A stretch of 7,180 nucleotides of DNA from an uncultured Burkholderiales bacterium (GCA_903898725.1 CAIUGQ010000686.1:1-7180); one strand, 5' to 3'; counted from the stretch's first letter, positions 1 through 6,105 are shown. A program made the numbers and translations. The notes: generated by a model not told the origin, from the sequence alone.

Positions 1-1
1 G

Positions 2-23
2 CCGGCGGGCGCGCGCCCGCCGG
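2..23 (-). terminator. 22-bp perfect GC palindrome after flavin oxidoreductase gene
   Basis: A 22-base sequence made only of G and C reads identically on both strands and ends directly beside the stop codon (24-26) of the minus-strand oxidoreductase gene. In RNA it could fold into a hairpin of about 9 bp with a 4-base loop. The expected U-tract would lie upstream of base 1 and cannot be seen, so the terminator role is an inference from position and symmetry. It could also stop transcription from a gene beyond the left edge. Confidence 0.45.
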
Positions 24-965
24 TCAGCCGTAGCGCTTCGCGAGTGCCCCGACGCTCTGGTGAAAGCCCGCGATCGTCGTCTCGAGGATCTCGGCGACCG
101 TCTCGACCGACTCGATGCGCCCGCACACCTGGCCGGTGAGCGGCACCGCGGCCTCCATGTCGCCGCCGAAGTAGAGCTGCTGCACGCCCGCGAACTCGGC
201 GCGCACGCTCTCGGGGATCGTCGCCTCCAGGCGCGTGGTGCGCGCCGTGCGCAGCGCGCGCAGCGCCGGCCCCTGACCGCCGCGGTTGAGGAACACGGTG
301 TCCGTCTCGGCGGCGCCGACGATCGCCTGCTTCCAGTTGTCGTGCACCGGCGACTCGGCGGCCGACAGCATCCGCGTGCCCATCTGGATGCCCTCGGCGC
401 CGAGCGCGAACGCGGCCGCCATCGACGGCCCGTCGCAGAAGCCGCCGGCGGCGATCACCGGCACGTCGACCTTCGAGCACACCAGCGGCAGCAACACCAT
501 CGAGGCGACGTCGCGCTGGTTCTTGAAGCCGCCGCCCTCGGCGCCCTCGACGATCAGCCCGTCGACACCCGCCTCCACCGCCTTGAGCGCGCCCTTGAGC
601 GTGGGCACGACGTGGAAGACCGTCAGCCCCGCCGCCTTGAGCTCGGCACAGTAGCGCGACGGATCGCCCGCCGAGGTGGTCACGAAGCGCACGCCCTGGT
701 CGACCACGAACTTCACGATGTCCGGATCACGCACGTAGGCCAGCGCGATGTTCACGCCGAAGGGCCTGTCGGTCAGCGTGCGCATCTTGAGGATCTCGCC
801 GCGGATCGCGTCGAGGTCGCCGGACGAGGTCTCGATGATGCCCATGCCGCCGGCGTTGGAGACGGCCGCGGCGAGCTGCGCGCGGGCGATCCAGCCCATC
901 GGGGCCTGCACGATCGGGTAGGGCACGCCCAGCAGGCGCGTGACGCGGTTGTCGATGGCTCGCAT
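24..965 (-). CDS. Nitronate monooxygenase-family FMN-dependent oxidoreductase
   Basis: 313 aa, predicted cytosolic TIM-barrel flavoprotein of the nitronate monooxygenase / 2-nitropropane dioxygenase family, which oxidises alkyl nitronates or reduces quinones and enoyl thioesters using FMN. Family marks in order are the N-terminal QAPMG (20-24), SNAGGMG (36-42), FGVN (69-72), EGAEGGGF (140-147), AAGGF (172-176) and MGTRM (195-199); the Gly-rich segments are the FMN-phosphate-binding loops. Length is normal for the family. Characterised members usually have His at the end of the EGxEAGGH motif, where it is the catalytic base; here that position is Phe147. True nitronate monooxygenase activity is therefore doubtful, and another FMN-dependent reaction is possible. 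The ATG at 965 is preceded by GAGAG (973-977) at a 7-base spacing, and this SD overlaps the TGA of the receptor gene 10 bases upstream. The two genes are thus probably co-transcribed and translationally coupled. Fold is confident; substrate is unknown. Confidence 0.88.
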   Translation of the reverse strand: MRAIDNRVTRLLGVPYPIVQAPMGWIARAQLAAAVSNAGGMGIIETSSGDLDAIRGEILKMRTLTDRPFGVNIALAYVRDPDIVKFVVDQGVRFVTTSAGDPSRYCAELKAAGLTVFHVVPTLKGALKAVEAGVDGLIVEGAEGGGFKNQRDVASMVLLPLVCSKVDVPVIAAGGFCDGPSMAAAFALGAEGIQMGTRMLSAAESPVHDNWKQAIVGAAETDTVFLNRGGQGPALRALRTARTTRLEATIPESVRAEFAGVQQLYFGGDMEAAVPLTGQVCGRIESVETVAEILETTIAGFHQSVGALAKRYG

Positions 966-975
966 GACGACGCTC

Positions 976-1989
976 TCAGTCGATCTTCGCGCCGGACGCC
1001 TTCACCACCTCGCGCCACTTGGTGGTCTCGCTCGCGATGTGACGGGCGAGGTCGGCCGGCGTGCCGCCCACCGGCTCGGCGCCCAGTCCGCGGAAGCGCT
1101 CGATCACGTCGGGCTTCTTGAGGATGCGGTCGACCTCGGCCGAGACCCGCGTGACGATCGCCTCGGGCGTGCCGCGCGGCGCGACCAGCACGAACCACGA
1201 CTCGGCCTCGTAGCCGGGCAGCGACGCGCCGATCGGCTTGACGTCGGGGAGCTGCGCGTTCGGCGCCGCCGAGGTCACGCCGAGCGCGATCAGCCGACCC
1301 GACTTGATGTGCGGCAGCGCCGACGGCAGGTTGTCGATCGACATGTCGATCTGCCCGCCGAGCAGGTCCTGCAGCATCGGGCCGCTGCCGCGATACGGGA
1401 TGTGCGTGACGAAGACCTTGGCGCGGGTCTTGAAGAGCTCGGTCGAGAGCTGGCCGGTCGAGCCGTTGCCCGGGCTGCCGTAGGTGAGCTTGCCGGGCTT
1501 GGAGCGCGCCAGCTTGATCAGATCGTCCATCGTCTTCACGCCGAGCGAGGGCGGCACGACCATCACGTTCGGCACGCGCGTCACGTAGGAGACCGGGATC
1601 AGGTCCTTCTCCGTGTCGTACGGCATCTTCGGATAGAGGAACTGGTTGATCGCCTGCGTGCCCGGCGTGCCCATCAGGAAGGTGTAGCCGTCGGGCGCCG
1701 ACTTGGCGACCGCATCGGCACCGACGTTGCCGCCCGCACCGGCCCGGTTCTCGACGATCACCGTCTGCTTGAGCACCGGCGAGAGCTGCTCGGCGATCAC
1801 GCGCGCGACGATGTCGGTGGTGCCGCCCGCGGCGAAGGGCACGACGATGCGCACGGGCTTGGACGGCCAGTCGGACTGGGCCAGCGCCTGCGGTGCGGCG
1901 ACCGCCGACAGCACGGTCAGCGTGGCGGCGGCGGCGAGTGCGCGGCGGCGGACCGCGGCGTGCTGCGAGATCGAACGGTAGCGGCGCAT
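976..1989 (-). CDS. Bug/TctC-family tripartite tricarboxylate transporter periplasmic receptor
   Basis: 337 aa solute-binding protein of the Bug (TctC) family, which captures organic acids in the periplasm for TctA/TctB-type permeases. A Sec signal peptide is clear: a basic n-region (MRRYR...RRR, 1-16), a hydrophobic core (about 17-32) and a probable cleavage after Ala37 in QALA|QSDWP. Family motifs follow: the PFAAGGTTDIVAR loop (51-63), the NRAGAGGNVGAD segment (81-92) and the PDGYT turn (99-103). These form the carboxylate-binding pocket in the family. The start at 1989 is chosen because it gives the signal peptide and has a strong SD, GGGGGAGA-like, at 1997-2005. The same frame stays open to base 2928, but that extension is antisense to the dehydrogenase gene. 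It is first in an operon with the flavin oxidoreductase and divergent from the dehydrogenase operon. No TctA/TctB gene is in the window, so it looks like one of the orphan receptors common in Burkholderiales. The ligand cannot be predicted. Confidence 0.93.
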   Translation of the reverse strand: MRRYRSISQHAAVRRRALAAAATLTVLSAVAAPQALAQSDWPSKPVRIVVPFAAGGTTDIVARVIAEQLSPVLKQTVIVENRAGAGGNVGADAVAKSAPDGYTFLMGTPGTQAINQFLYPKMPYDTEKDLIPVSYVTRVPNVMVVPPSLGVKTMDDLIKLARSKPGKLTYGSPGNGSTGQLSTELFKTRAKVFVTHIPYRGSGPMLQDLLGGQIDMSIDNLPSALPHIKSGRLIALGVTSAAPNAQLPDVKPIGASLPGYEAESWFVLVAPRGTPEAIVTRVSAEVDRILKKPDVIERFRGLGAEPVGGTPADLARHIASETTKWREVVKASGAKID

Positions 1990-1996
1990 GGTGGTG

Positions 1997-2005
1997 TCTC
2001 CCCCC
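1997..2005 (-). promoter_or_regulatory. Ribosome binding site of Bug receptor gene
   Basis: On the minus strand this reads GGGGGAGA, 7 bases before the ATG at 1989. It is the strongest SD in the window and fixes the receptor start inside a much longer open frame. A possible -10 element, TACCAT (plus-strand ATGGTA, 2021-2026), lies further upstream, but no convincing -35 goes with it. Confidence 0.6.
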
Positions 2006-2038
2006 GGGTCGGAACGCCCGATGGTAGCGCGACGGGCC

Positions 2039-2055
2039 GATCGCCTATGATCGCC
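2039..2055 (+). promoter_or_regulatory. Candidate promoter (TATGAT) with GATCGCC direct repeat
   Basis: TATGAT at 2046-2051 differs from the sigma-70 -10 consensus at one base and ends 7 bases before the ATG at 2059. Transcription would thus begin at or next to the start codon, giving a leaderless mRNA, which agrees with the absence of an SD. No good -35 is seen 16-18 bases upstream. Two exact copies of GATCGCC (2039-2045 and 2049-2055) flank the element with a 10-base period, about one helical turn, and could be half-sites for a regulator. All of this is inference from sequence. Confidence 0.35.
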
Positions 2056-2058
2056 GCC

Positions 2059-3042
2059 ATGTCTGCGCCGCCGCGTCCGCCCCTGCGTCTTCTTGTCGCC
2101 CACTCCGAACCCGGCGCCGGCCGCGCCTGGCGCGATGCGCTGCTTGCACGGCTGCCCGGGGCCGAGGTCACCATCGACCCCGGCACGCCCGACGGCACCG
2201 GCCCCGACGGCGCACCGCCCGGCTTCGTCGCCGACTGGGCCGTGGGCTGGGGCCCGCCCGCCGACCTCTTCGCGCGCCAGCCGGCGCTGCGCGGCTTCTT
2301 CTCGTCGGGCGCCGGCGTCGACCACCTGCTGCGGCATCCAGGCCTGCCGGCGACGCTGCCGCTGATCCGGCTCGAGGATGCGGGCATGGGCGAGCTGATG
2401 GCCGACTACTGCCTGCACGAGCTGCTGCGCATCGCCGGACGCCACGACGTCTATGCAGCGCAGCAGGCGCGCGCGCACTGGCACGAGCAGGTCGGCTTCA
2501 CCCGGGCCGAGCTGCCGGTCGGCGTGCTCGGCGTCGGCGTGCTCGGCGCGCAGGTCGCGCAGCACCTGGCGCGCGCCGGCTTCACCGTGCGCGGCTTCGC
2601 GCGCGGCCCGAAGCTCGTCGACGGCGTCGAGGTGATGCACGGTGCATCGCGCTGGCAGGAGTTCCTCGAGGCCACCCGCGTGCTGATCCTGCTCGCGCCG
2701 CGCACCGCCGAGACCGAGGACCTGATCGACGCCGCCGCGCTCGCGCGCCTGCGGCCGGGCGGCTGGCTGATCAACGTCGCGCGCGGTGCGCTGGTCGTCG
2801 ACGCCGACCTCATCGCCGCGCTCGATGCAGGCACGCTCGCCGGCGCCACGCTCGACGTGTTCCGCGAGGAGCCGCTGCCGGCCTCGCATCCGTTCTGGCA
2901 CCATCCCCGCATCCGCATGACGCCGCATTCGTCGGCGCCGACACAGGTCGCGGTCTCCGCCGCGCAGGTCGCGGCCAAGCTCGCGGCGATCGCGCGCGGC
3001 GAGCCGGTCGGCGGCCTCGTCGACCGCGTGCGCGGCTACTGA
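2059..3042 (+). CDS. D-2-hydroxyacid dehydrogenase, glyoxylate/hydroxypyruvate reductase A-like
   Basis: 327 aa NAD(P)H-dependent cytosolic dehydrogenase that reduces 2-oxo acids such as glyoxylate or hydroxypyruvate to the D-2-hydroxy acid. The Rossmann nucleotide loop GVGVLG is at 158-163. The family's catalytic triad is complete: Arg242 in NVARGALV, Glu271 in DVFREEPLP and His290 in MTPHSSAP. The C-terminal pattern (LDVFxxEPLPxxxPxWxHPR then TPH) matches the GhrA subgroup rather than SerA or lactate dehydrogenases. Length is slightly above E. coli GhrA (312 aa), mostly through the N-terminus. An in-frame ATG at 2047 would add four residues, but it overlaps the likely -10 element, so 2059 is preferred. 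There is no SD, in line with a leaderless transcript. It is the first gene of the plus-strand operon, followed 14 bases later by the HMG-CoA lyase gene. The physiological 2-oxo acid is unknown; hydroxypyruvate or glyoxylate is the default guess. Confidence 0.92.
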   Translation: MSAPPRPPLRLLVAHSEPGAGRAWRDALLARLPGAEVTIDPGTPDGTGPDGAPPGFVADWAVGWGPPADLFARQPALRGFFSSGAGVDHLLRHPGLPATLPLIRLEDAGMGELMADYCLHELLRIAGRHDVYAAQQARAHWHEQVGFTRAELPVGVLGVGVLGAQVAQHLARAGFTVRGFARGPKLVDGVEVMHGASRWQEFLEATRVLILLAPRTAETEDLIDAAALARLRPGGWLINVARGALVVDADLIAALDAGTLAGATLDVFREEPLPASHPFWHHPRIRMTPHSSAPTQVAVSAAQVAAKLAAIARGEPVGGLVDRVRGY

Positions 3043-3046
3043 AGGA
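3041..3046 (+). promoter_or_regulatory. Ribosome binding site of HMG-CoA lyase gene
   Basis: GAAGGA lies 10 bases before the ATG at 3057 and overlaps the TGA stop (3040-3042) of the dehydrogenase gene. Ribosomes ending the first gene are therefore placed at the SD of the second, which supports an operon with translational coupling. Confidence 0.6.
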
Positions 3047-3056
3047 CACCTCCGGC

Positions 3057-3983
3057 ATGACCACCGCTCTCCCCCGCCGCGTCGCCCTCGTCGAGGTCGG
3101 CCCGCGCGACGGCCTGCAGAACGAGAAGGCCCCGATCACCACCGACATGCGGATCGAGCTGTGCGACCGCCTGACCGACGCGGGCTTCCCGAACGTCGAG
3201 GCCGGCTCGTTCGTGTCGCCGAAGTGGGTGCCGCAGATGGCCGACACCGCCGAACTGATGCGGCGCATCCGCCGCAAGCCCGGCGTCACCTACTCGGTGC
3301 TGACGCCGAACATGAAGGGCTTCGAGGGCGCGCTCGAGGCCAAGGCCGACGAGGTGGTGATCTTCGGTGCCGCCTCCGAGGCCTTCTCCCAGCGCAACAT
3401 CAACTGCTCGATCGCCGAGTCCATCGCGCGCTTCGAGCCGGTCGCGCAGGCCGCCAAGGCCAACCGCATCCGCCTGCGCGCGAGCGTGTCGGTGGCGCTC
3501 GGCTGCCCGTACCAGGGCGAGGTGAGCCCGGCCGCGGTCGCCGACGTCGTGCAGCGCTTCGCCGACCTCGGTTGCGACATGATCGACATTGCCGACACCA
3601 TCGGCACCGGCACGCCGCGCCAGACCCACGCGGTGTTCGAGGCGGCGCTGCGCGTGGTGCCGCCCGGGCGGCTCTCCGGCCATTTCCACGACACCTACGG
3701 CATGGCGGTCGCCAACACCTACGCGGCGCTCGAGGCCGGCATCTCGACCTTCCACGCGTCGGTGGCCGGCATGGGCGGCTGCCCGTACGCCAAGGGCGCG
3801 ACCGGCAACGTCGCGACCGAGGACCTGCTCTACCTGTTCCAGGGCCTGGGCATCGAGACCGGCGTGGACCTGGCGAAGGTGGTCGACATCGGGCAGTGGG
3901 TGTCCGGGCTGCTCGGGCGCAAGGGCCAGGCGCGCGCGGGCAACGCGATCGCGGCGAAGCGGGCGGACACGGCCGCCGCGTGA
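3057..3983 (+). CDS. mvaB: Hydroxymethylglutaryl-CoA lyase
   Basis: 308 aa TIM-barrel enzyme that cleaves 3-hydroxy-3-methylglutaryl-CoA to acetyl-CoA and acetoacetate, the last step of leucine catabolism. The residues known from human HMGCL are present with a constant offset of 24: Arg17 and Asp18 in VGPRDGLQNE, Glu48 in VEAGSF, Asp180 in ADTIG, metal ligands His209 and His211 in GHFHDTYG, catalytic Cys242 in GMGGCPYA, and metal ligand Asn251 in GATGNVATED. SFVSPKWVPQM, VVIFGAASE and NINCSI are also near-identical to the human enzyme. Small departures are ADTIG for the usual GDTIG and GMGGCPYA for GLGGCPYA. It lacks a targeting peptide and the long C-terminal tail of eukaryotic forms. It sits second in its operon, and its stop shares one base with the next start codon (TGATG). 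No other leucine-pathway genes (methylcrotonyl-CoA carboxylase, isovaleryl-CoA dehydrogenase, methylglutaconyl-CoA hydratase) are in the window, so a role with a related acyl-CoA is possible. Confidence 0.95.
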   Translation: MTTALPRRVALVEVGPRDGLQNEKAPITTDMRIELCDRLTDAGFPNVEAGSFVSPKWVPQMADTAELMRRIRRKPGVTYSVLTPNMKGFEGALEAKADEVVIFGAASEAFSQRNINCSIAESIARFEPVAQAAKANRIRLRASVSVALGCPYQGEVSPAAVADVVQRFADLGCDMIDIADTIGTGTPRQTHAVFEAALRVVPPGRLSGHFHDTYGMAVANTYAALEAGISTFHASVAGMGGCPYAKGATGNVATEDLLYLFQGLGIETGVDLAKVVDIGQWVSGLLGRKGQARAGNAIAAKRADTAAA

Positions 3984-5053
3984 TGTCGCCGATCCGACCC
4001 GCCGTCGTCGCGAGCCCCGACTACCCGTTCACGCCGGTCGGCGCACCGGTCAAGCTCGACCAGAACGAGGCCCCCGACGACTTCCCCGCGGCGCTGAAGG
4101 CGATCGCCCTGGAGCGTATGGCGGCCCGCCCCTGGAACCGCTACCCCGACCTGAATGCCGAGGGCCTCGCCGCCCGCATCGCCGCCCACGAGGGCTGGCC
4201 CGCGGCCGGCGTCGTGCCCGCGACCGGCAGCAACGTGCTGATCGCGCAGATGGTGGCGCTGGCCGGCATCGGCGCGCGCGTGCTGACGGTGGCGCCCGCG
4301 TTCGCGCTCTACGGGCTCGATGCGCGGCTGCTCGGCGCGACGCTCACCGAGGTGCCGCTGCGCGCGGACCTGTCGACCGACGTCGACGGCCTGCTGCAGG
4401 CGCTCGAGGCCCTGCGCCGCGAGTCGCCCGCCACCGGCGGCGTGGTCTTCGTGCCGCGCCCGCACGCGCCCGCCGGCTCGCTGGTGTCGCTCGACGACCT
4501 GGAGCGGCTCGCGCAGGCGAGCACCGGCTGGCTGCTGGTCGTCGACGAGGCCTACCACCACTTCACGCCCGACACCGCGATCGGGCTCGCCCGCCGCCAT
4601 CCGCATGTGGTGCTGCTGCGCACGATGTCGAAGGGCTGGGGCCTGGCCGCGCTGCGGCTGGGCTGGGCGCTGGCCGCCGACGAGGTGGCGCGCCAGCTCC
4701 GCAAGCTCTCGCCGCCGTTCGGCGTGTCGACGATGCAGGCGGTGTGCGCCGAGGTCGCCTTCGAGCATGCGGCCGTGCTGCACGAGCGCATCGCGCTGGT
4801 CGTGAGCGAGCGCGAGCGGATGGCCGCGGCGCTGGCGCGGCACCCGTCCTGGCACGTGTATCCGTCGGCCGCGAACTTCCTGCTGCTGCGCACGCCCGAT
4901 GCGGCGCGGGCGCACGCGGCGCTGCGGGACGCGGGCGTGCTGGTGCGTCGGCAGGACTCGCTGCCGGGGCTGGCGGGCTGCATCCGGGTGACGGTGGGCA
5001 CGCCGGCGGAGAACGACGCGTTCCTGGCGGCGGCGGGGCGGGTGGGCGGCTGA
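3983..5053 (+). CDS. HisC-like class I/II PLP aminotransferase
   Basis: 356 aa fold-type I PLP enzyme closest in pattern to histidinol-phosphate aminotransferase, which transfers an amino group between L-glutamate and imidazole-acetol phosphate. HisC-type landmarks are KLDQNEAP near the N-terminus, RYPD, the PLP-phosphate loop ATGSN, VDEAYHHF (Asp188 pairing with the PLP nitrogen, Tyr191), MSKGWGLAALRLGW with the Schiff-base lysine Lys217 and phosphate-binding Arg225, NFLLLR, and the substrate-carboxylate arginine Arg335 in CIRVTVGT. Length fits HisC. Odd points: the NPNNPTG loop is RPHAPAG (159-165), so the Asn that normally contacts the PLP oxygen is Ala162, and the usual GSDE is GSNV. NAPTG-type loops do occur in some HisC proteins as I recall, so activity is not excluded. 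The ATG at 3983 shares its A with the previous TGA and has no clear SD, suggesting translation by re-initiation. Its place beside an HMG-CoA lyase, away from other his genes, suggests a paralogue acting on another substrate. Confidence 0.85.
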   Translation: MSPIRPAVVASPDYPFTPVGAPVKLDQNEAPDDFPAALKAIALERMAARPWNRYPDLNAEGLAARIAAHEGWPAAGVVPATGSNVLIAQMVALAGIGARVLTVAPAFALYGLDARLLGATLTEVPLRADLSTDVDGLLQALEALRRESPATGGVVFVPRPHAPAGSLVSLDDLERLAQASTGWLLVVDEAYHHFTPDTAIGLARRHPHVVLLRTMSKGWGLAALRLGWALAADEVARQLRKLSPPFGVSTMQAVCAEVAFEHAAVLHERIALVVSERERMAAALARHPSWHVYPSAANFLLLRTPDAARAHAALRDAGVLVRRQDSLPGLAGCIRVTVGTPAENDAFLAAAGRVGG

Positions 5054-5096
5054 GCGCGACTCAGCGCTGACAGGGTGGCTGCGCGCCGTCGGCGCG
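5049..5096. terminator. Two small hairpins between convergent genes
   Basis: The 49-bp gap between the converging aminotransferase and lipoprotein genes, with the end of the former, can form two short stems. GCTGAG/CTCAGC has a 5-base loop (5049-5065) and includes the aminotransferase stop codon. CGCGCC/GGCGCG has a 3-base loop (5082-5096). A bidirectional terminator is expected here, but neither stem has a T-tract and 6-bp stems arise easily at this GC, so the call is weak. Confidence 0.3.
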
Positions 5097-5102
5097 GGCC
5101 GC

Positions 5103-6026
5103 TCAGCGTGCCGCGGGCACGGACGCCGGTGCGGGCGCCGCCACCACCGCGTCCTTGAACCCGGCCGCATCGAACGCGCGGCGCACGGTCCCGTCGCGCT
5201 TGGCCTGCTCGATGAACGACGCGGCCAGGCCGAGCGCGGCCCGCCGGCCCTTGGGCACGCCGATCGCGACCCGCTCGACCAGGAAGGCATCGTCGAGCAC
5301 CTTCGAGCCCGGCACCTGCGCGGCCAGCCCGACCAGCGTCTCGCGCCCCGCCCCGGCCGCATCAACGGTGCCGGTACGAAGCTGCTCGCGGATCTGGTCG
5401 AGGGTCCGGAAGCGCACGATCGTCGCGGCCTTGATCACGCCCTCGCGGTTGCGCGCGGTCACCGAGCCGTCCGCCACGGCGAGGCGGATGCCGGCGCGGT
5501 CGAGGTCGGCGACCCGGGTGATCGGCACCCCGGCGCGCACGAGGTAGGTGTACGACTGGTCGAAGTAGGACGGTCCGTAGTCGATGACCCGGGCGCGGGC
5601 GTCGTCGTAGGGCAGGAAGGTGAGGTCCCACGCGCCGCGCGCGCCGGCGTCCAGCAGGTCCGGATAGTTGCCGAACGCGATCAGATCGACCGGCAGGCCG
5701 ATGCGGGCACCGAACGCCGTCGCCAGATCGGGTGCCACGCCGCGCGGGGTCGCACCGGCTGCGTCGACCACCGCGCGGAACGTGCTGCTGCTCGGACCGA
5801 CCGCGACCGCCACCCGCAGGCGCCCGGTGGGCGCGAGCTCGCGCAGTGCCGCGGCGTCCGCGGAGCGCGACGGCGCGGTAGCGTCCGAAGACCGGGGCGG
5901 TGTCGTGCCGCGTGCCGTGCAGCCCGCCAGCACGAGCCCGCCGCCGAGCAGCAGTAGGCGACGACGGGACGCTCCGCCGTGCAAGACGGGGCGGACGCGG
6001 TCGAACCGGAAGGCATCGTGCTGCAT
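5103..6026 (-). CDS. Family-3 (amino-acid type) solute-binding lipoprotein, possible Tat substrate
   Basis: 307 aa predicted lipoprotein with a bacterial extracellular solute-binding family 3 domain, the receptor class of polar amino-acid ABC importers. The N-terminus has a long n-region, SRRRLLL (20-26), a hydrophobic stretch and the lipobox LAGC (33-36), so Cys36 would be lipidated. SRRRLLL resembles the twin-arginine motif SRRxFLK. A Ser/Thr/Pro-rich linker (about 37-58) precedes the binding domain, which starts at the typical TGRLRVAV. GVAPDLATAFGARIGLPVDL, LPYDDARARVIDYGPSYF and the IGVPKG segment are family-like. The C-terminus is a short Ala/Pro tail. The ATG at 6026 is supported by AGGA (6035-6038) at an 8-base spacing; the frame stays open far upstream but only antisense to the next genes. 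It is a single-gene unit, divergent from the DUF1289 gene and convergent with the aminotransferase. No permease or ATPase gene is nearby, so the partner is elsewhere or absent. The ligand is unknown. Confidence 0.85.
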   Translation of the reverse strand: MQHDAFRFDRVRPVLHGGASRRRLLLLGGGLVLAGCTARGTTPPRSSDATAPSRSADAAALRELAPTGRLRVAVAVGPSSSTFRAVVDAAGATPRGVAPDLATAFGARIGLPVDLIAFGNYPDLLDAGARGAWDLTFLPYDDARARVIDYGPSYFDQSYTYLVRAGVPITRVADLDRAGIRLAVADGSVTARNREGVIKAATIVRFRTLDQIREQLRTGTVDAAGAGRETLVGLAAQVPGSKVLDDAFLVERVAIGVPKGRRAALGLAASFIEQAKRDGTVRRAFDAAGFKDAVVAAPAPASVPAAR

Positions 6027-6044
6027 GAAACCGATCCTGCCATG

Positions 6045-6069
6045 GGCGCGGCGCGAACGGGGCCGCGCC
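6045..6069. repeat. 8-bp inverted repeat in divergent promoter region
   Basis: GGCGCGGC (6045-6052) and GCCGCGCC (6062-6069) are exact inverted copies separated by 9 bases, in the 79-bp space between the lipoprotein and DUF1289 genes. It could be an operator dyad or a hairpin in the lipoprotein 5' leader. High local GC makes a chance origin possible. Confidence 0.35.
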
Positions 6070-6091
6070 GTGATGCCCGAAGCCCGTCTTG

Positions 6092-6097
6092 TACACT
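6092..6097 (+). promoter_or_regulatory. Candidate -10 element (TACACT) of DUF1289 operon
   Basis: TACACT matches four of six bases of the -10 consensus and ends 8 bases before the ATG at 6106, so RNA would start at or beside the start codon. A poor -35, GTGATG (6070-6075), is 16 bases upstream. There is no SD before 6106, which fits a leaderless mRNA. The layout mirrors that at 2046-2059. Confidence 0.35.
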
Positions 6098-6105
6098 GCG
6101 CCGCG

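Noticed and set aside
60..1121. Plus-strand frame of 353 codons opposite the flavin oxidoreductase
   Set aside because: It is a shadow: no recognisable motif, biased to Arg/Ala/His, and fully antisense to a conserved enzyme.
940..2058. Upstream extension of the dehydrogenase frame, giving a 700-residue product
   Set aside because: This stretch is antisense to the well-supported Bug receptor gene, its translation is Arg/His/Asp-rich low-complexity, and the dehydrogenase fold begins only after 2059.
2047..2058. Alternative ATG start of the dehydrogenase at 2047
   Set aside because: It lies within the likely -10 element, has no SD, and adds only four residues. It is not excluded with certainty.
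1990..2928. Minus-strand extension of the Bug receptor frame up to 2928
   Set aside because: It is antisense to the dehydrogenase gene. The signal peptide and strong SD place the true start at 1989.
3161..3982. Upstream extension of the aminotransferase frame
   Set aside because: It overlaps the HMG-CoA lyase gene in another frame and gives an Arg-rich shadow translation. The HisC-like N-terminus starts at 3983.
3589..5070. Long plus-strand frame of 493 codons across the lyase and aminotransferase genes
   Set aside because: Its translation is Arg/Ala/Pro-rich with no motifs, and it overlaps two genes with clear catalytic residues.
5061..5070. 10-bp palindrome TCAGCGCTGA as an operator
   Set aside because: It lies between two converging gene ends where no promoter is expected, and the size is within chance. 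It is treated only as part of the possible terminator region.
3830..5365. Minus-strand frame of 511 codons opposite the aminotransferase
   Set aside because: It is antisense to a confident gene, with low-complexity Arg/His/Gln-rich translation typical of high-GC shadows.
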